NCBI GenBank assembly: GCA_023429825.1
Contig: JAEZDC010000085.1
Location: 1 to 6,728, forward strand
From: Bacteroidota bacterium
GTDB lineage: Bacteria; Bacteroidota; Bacteroidia; Chitinophagales; Chitinophagaceae
Length of the DNA: 6,728 nucleotides
Direction of reading: 5' to 3'
In this document: piece after piece, positions 5,832 through 6,728 of the stretch
How the letters are laid out: every line of letters starts with the position of its first letter
How positions within the stretch are numbered: position 1 is the first letter of the stretch
Program-made: the position numbers and the translations under genes
The notes under the pieces: model-generated
The model's database searches: none
What the model was told of the DNA's origin: nothing
What the model saw: the letters and a program-made list of their open reading frames with translations, nothing else

Positions 5832-6728
5832 ATGAAAAGAATTGTATCGGCTTTTATATTCGTACTCGTAGCGTGTTATACTAATGCACAACAGTTAAAT
5901 GTTATACTCGAGAATCAGTATGAAGAAGTACTTTCTTCAAAACCTGTTACTATAAATGGGGTTGCTTATACAACAGATGCGAATGGTGCGGTCACAGTTG
6001 ATGCAGCCAATGCTACATCACTTAAGATCGTGGCTGATGGGCATAAGGAGACAACAATCAACTTGAATGAAATTTCGCCAAACAAGAAGATCAGGGTTAA
6101 CCGAAACTTTGTTTGGAAAGATATTCTTAACCCGAATTTTTACATCCAGAATGGAGGTTTATGGCTGATACTGTTCATAGTATTTGCGGAAACGGGTTTG
6201 TTTGTAGGATTTTTTCTTCCCGGCGATTCATTGTTGTTTGTGGCAGGTATCTACAGCACGGAGTTGATCAGTACCGTTCTTTTAGTAGAAAACGAATATC
6301 TCGACCTGGCTATTCTCATTTTACTCATCTCAATAGCCGGTATCGTTGGAAATACAGTAGGGTATTGGTTTGGTAAAAAAGTGGGTCCCACCATGTACAC
6401 GTGGAAAGATCGTATGTTATTCAAGAAAAAATACCTGCACCAGGCGCACGATTTCTATGAAAAGCATGGAGGTGTGGCCATCATCGGTGCAAGATTTTTG
6501 CCCATGGTAAGAACATTTGCACCAATCATTGCTGGTATCGTGGGAATGGATAAAAAGAAGTTTGCTTATTATAATATTCTCGGAAGTTTTCTGTGGGTAG
6601 GAAGCTTAGTGCTTGCCGGTCATTTCCTACAAAAATGGATGCTGGACTGGTTTGGCTTCGATCTCAAGTCAAAGCTTGAGTACATTATTATTGTTATTGT
6701 ACTCGTTACTACTGCACCTGTTTTATAC
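5832..6728 (+). CDS. DedA-family membrane protein with N-terminal secreted domain, 3' end cut by window edge
   Basis: The frame stays open for 299 codons to the window end. Residues 1-21 form a signal sequence (MKRIVSAFIFVLVACYTNAQ), which could be cut by signal peptidase I after Ala19 or, because LVAC (12-15) resembles a lipobox, by signal peptidase II. Residues about 22-90 are polar and beta-prone, with TTDANGAVTVDA (47-58) and LKIVADGH (64-71) resembling carboxypeptidase-regulatory-like or Ig-like beta-sandwiches. The DedA (SNARE-associated, PF09335-type) core follows: E120 with FFLPGDSLLF (127-136), GNTVGYWFGKKVG (173-185), and the signature ARFLPMVRTFAPIIAG (220-235) with Arg221, Pro224 and Arg227. 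DedA proteins act in the inner membrane; some recycle undecaprenyl phosphate or move phospholipids, and this one's substrate is unknown. No Met codon occurs between residues 1 and 188, and TAA at 5820-5822 is in frame upstream, so the extension belongs to the protein. Perhaps only a short C-terminal part is missing. Confidence 0.9.
   Translation, partial: MKRIVSAFIFVLVACYTNAQQLNVILENQYEEVLSSKPVTINGVAYTTDANGAVTVDAANATSLKIVADGHKETTINLNEISPNKKIRVNRNFVWKDILNPNFYIQNGGLWLILFIVFAETGLFVGFFLPGDSLLFVAGIYSTELISTVLLVENEYLDLAILILLISIAGIVGNTVGYWFGKKVGPTMYTWKDRMLFKKKYLHQAHDFYEKHGGVAIIGARFLPMVRTFAPIIAGIVGMDKKKFAYYNILGSFLWVGSLVLAGHFLQKWMLDWFGFDLKSKLEYIIIVIVLVTTAPVLY

Noticed and set aside
6161..6376. Plus-strand open frame of 71 codons
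   Set aside because: It overlaps the DedA gene in another frame; the DedA frame contains all family motifs across this stretch.

Overview
The window reads as an ordinary chromosomal segment of a Bacteroidota bacterium, most likely from the Chitinophagaceae or a neighbouring group. Three things point there. The YebC protein begins MGRIFE, as in Bacteroidota, rather than with the proteobacterial MAGHSKW. Candidate promoters carry the Bacteroidota -7 box TAnnTTTG. No gene start has a convincing Shine-Dalgarno sequence. No mobile element, CRISPR array, tRNA, rRNA, toxin or defence gene was seen.

Layout from left to right. Four genes lie on the minus strand: a DCC/DUF393 thiol-disulfide oxidoreductase whose 3' end is cut off by the window edge (1-314), yebC (394-1116), a CAT-type APC amino acid permease (1291-2826) and a LAT-type APC amino acid permease (2847-4358). 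The two permeases are 20 bases apart and probably form an operon, closed by a strong hairpin terminator at 1258-1282. A second terminator at 331-362 separates yebC from the DUF393 gene. After a 179-base divergent intergenic region, two genes lie on the plus strand: a DAACS-family symporter (4538-5773) and a DedA-family membrane protein that runs off the right edge (5832-6728). Every complete start, and that of the DedA gene, has an in-frame stop codon 9-12 bases upstream, so the starts are well supported.

Functionally, the middle of the window is an amino-acid uptake or exchange cluster: two APC permeases transcribed away from a glutamate/aspartate-type symporter. The DedA protein and YebC serve envelope lipid transport and translation, and appear to be unrelated neighbours.

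Most worth a second look are three items. The first is a GC-rich, apparently structured leader of about 113 bases upstream of yebC with its own consensus -7 box. The second is the DedA protein's unusual secreted N-terminal domain of about 80 residues in front of the membrane core. The third is a TACAG motif repeated three times at exact 14-base spacing in front of the LAT permease. No clearly new multi-gene system was found.
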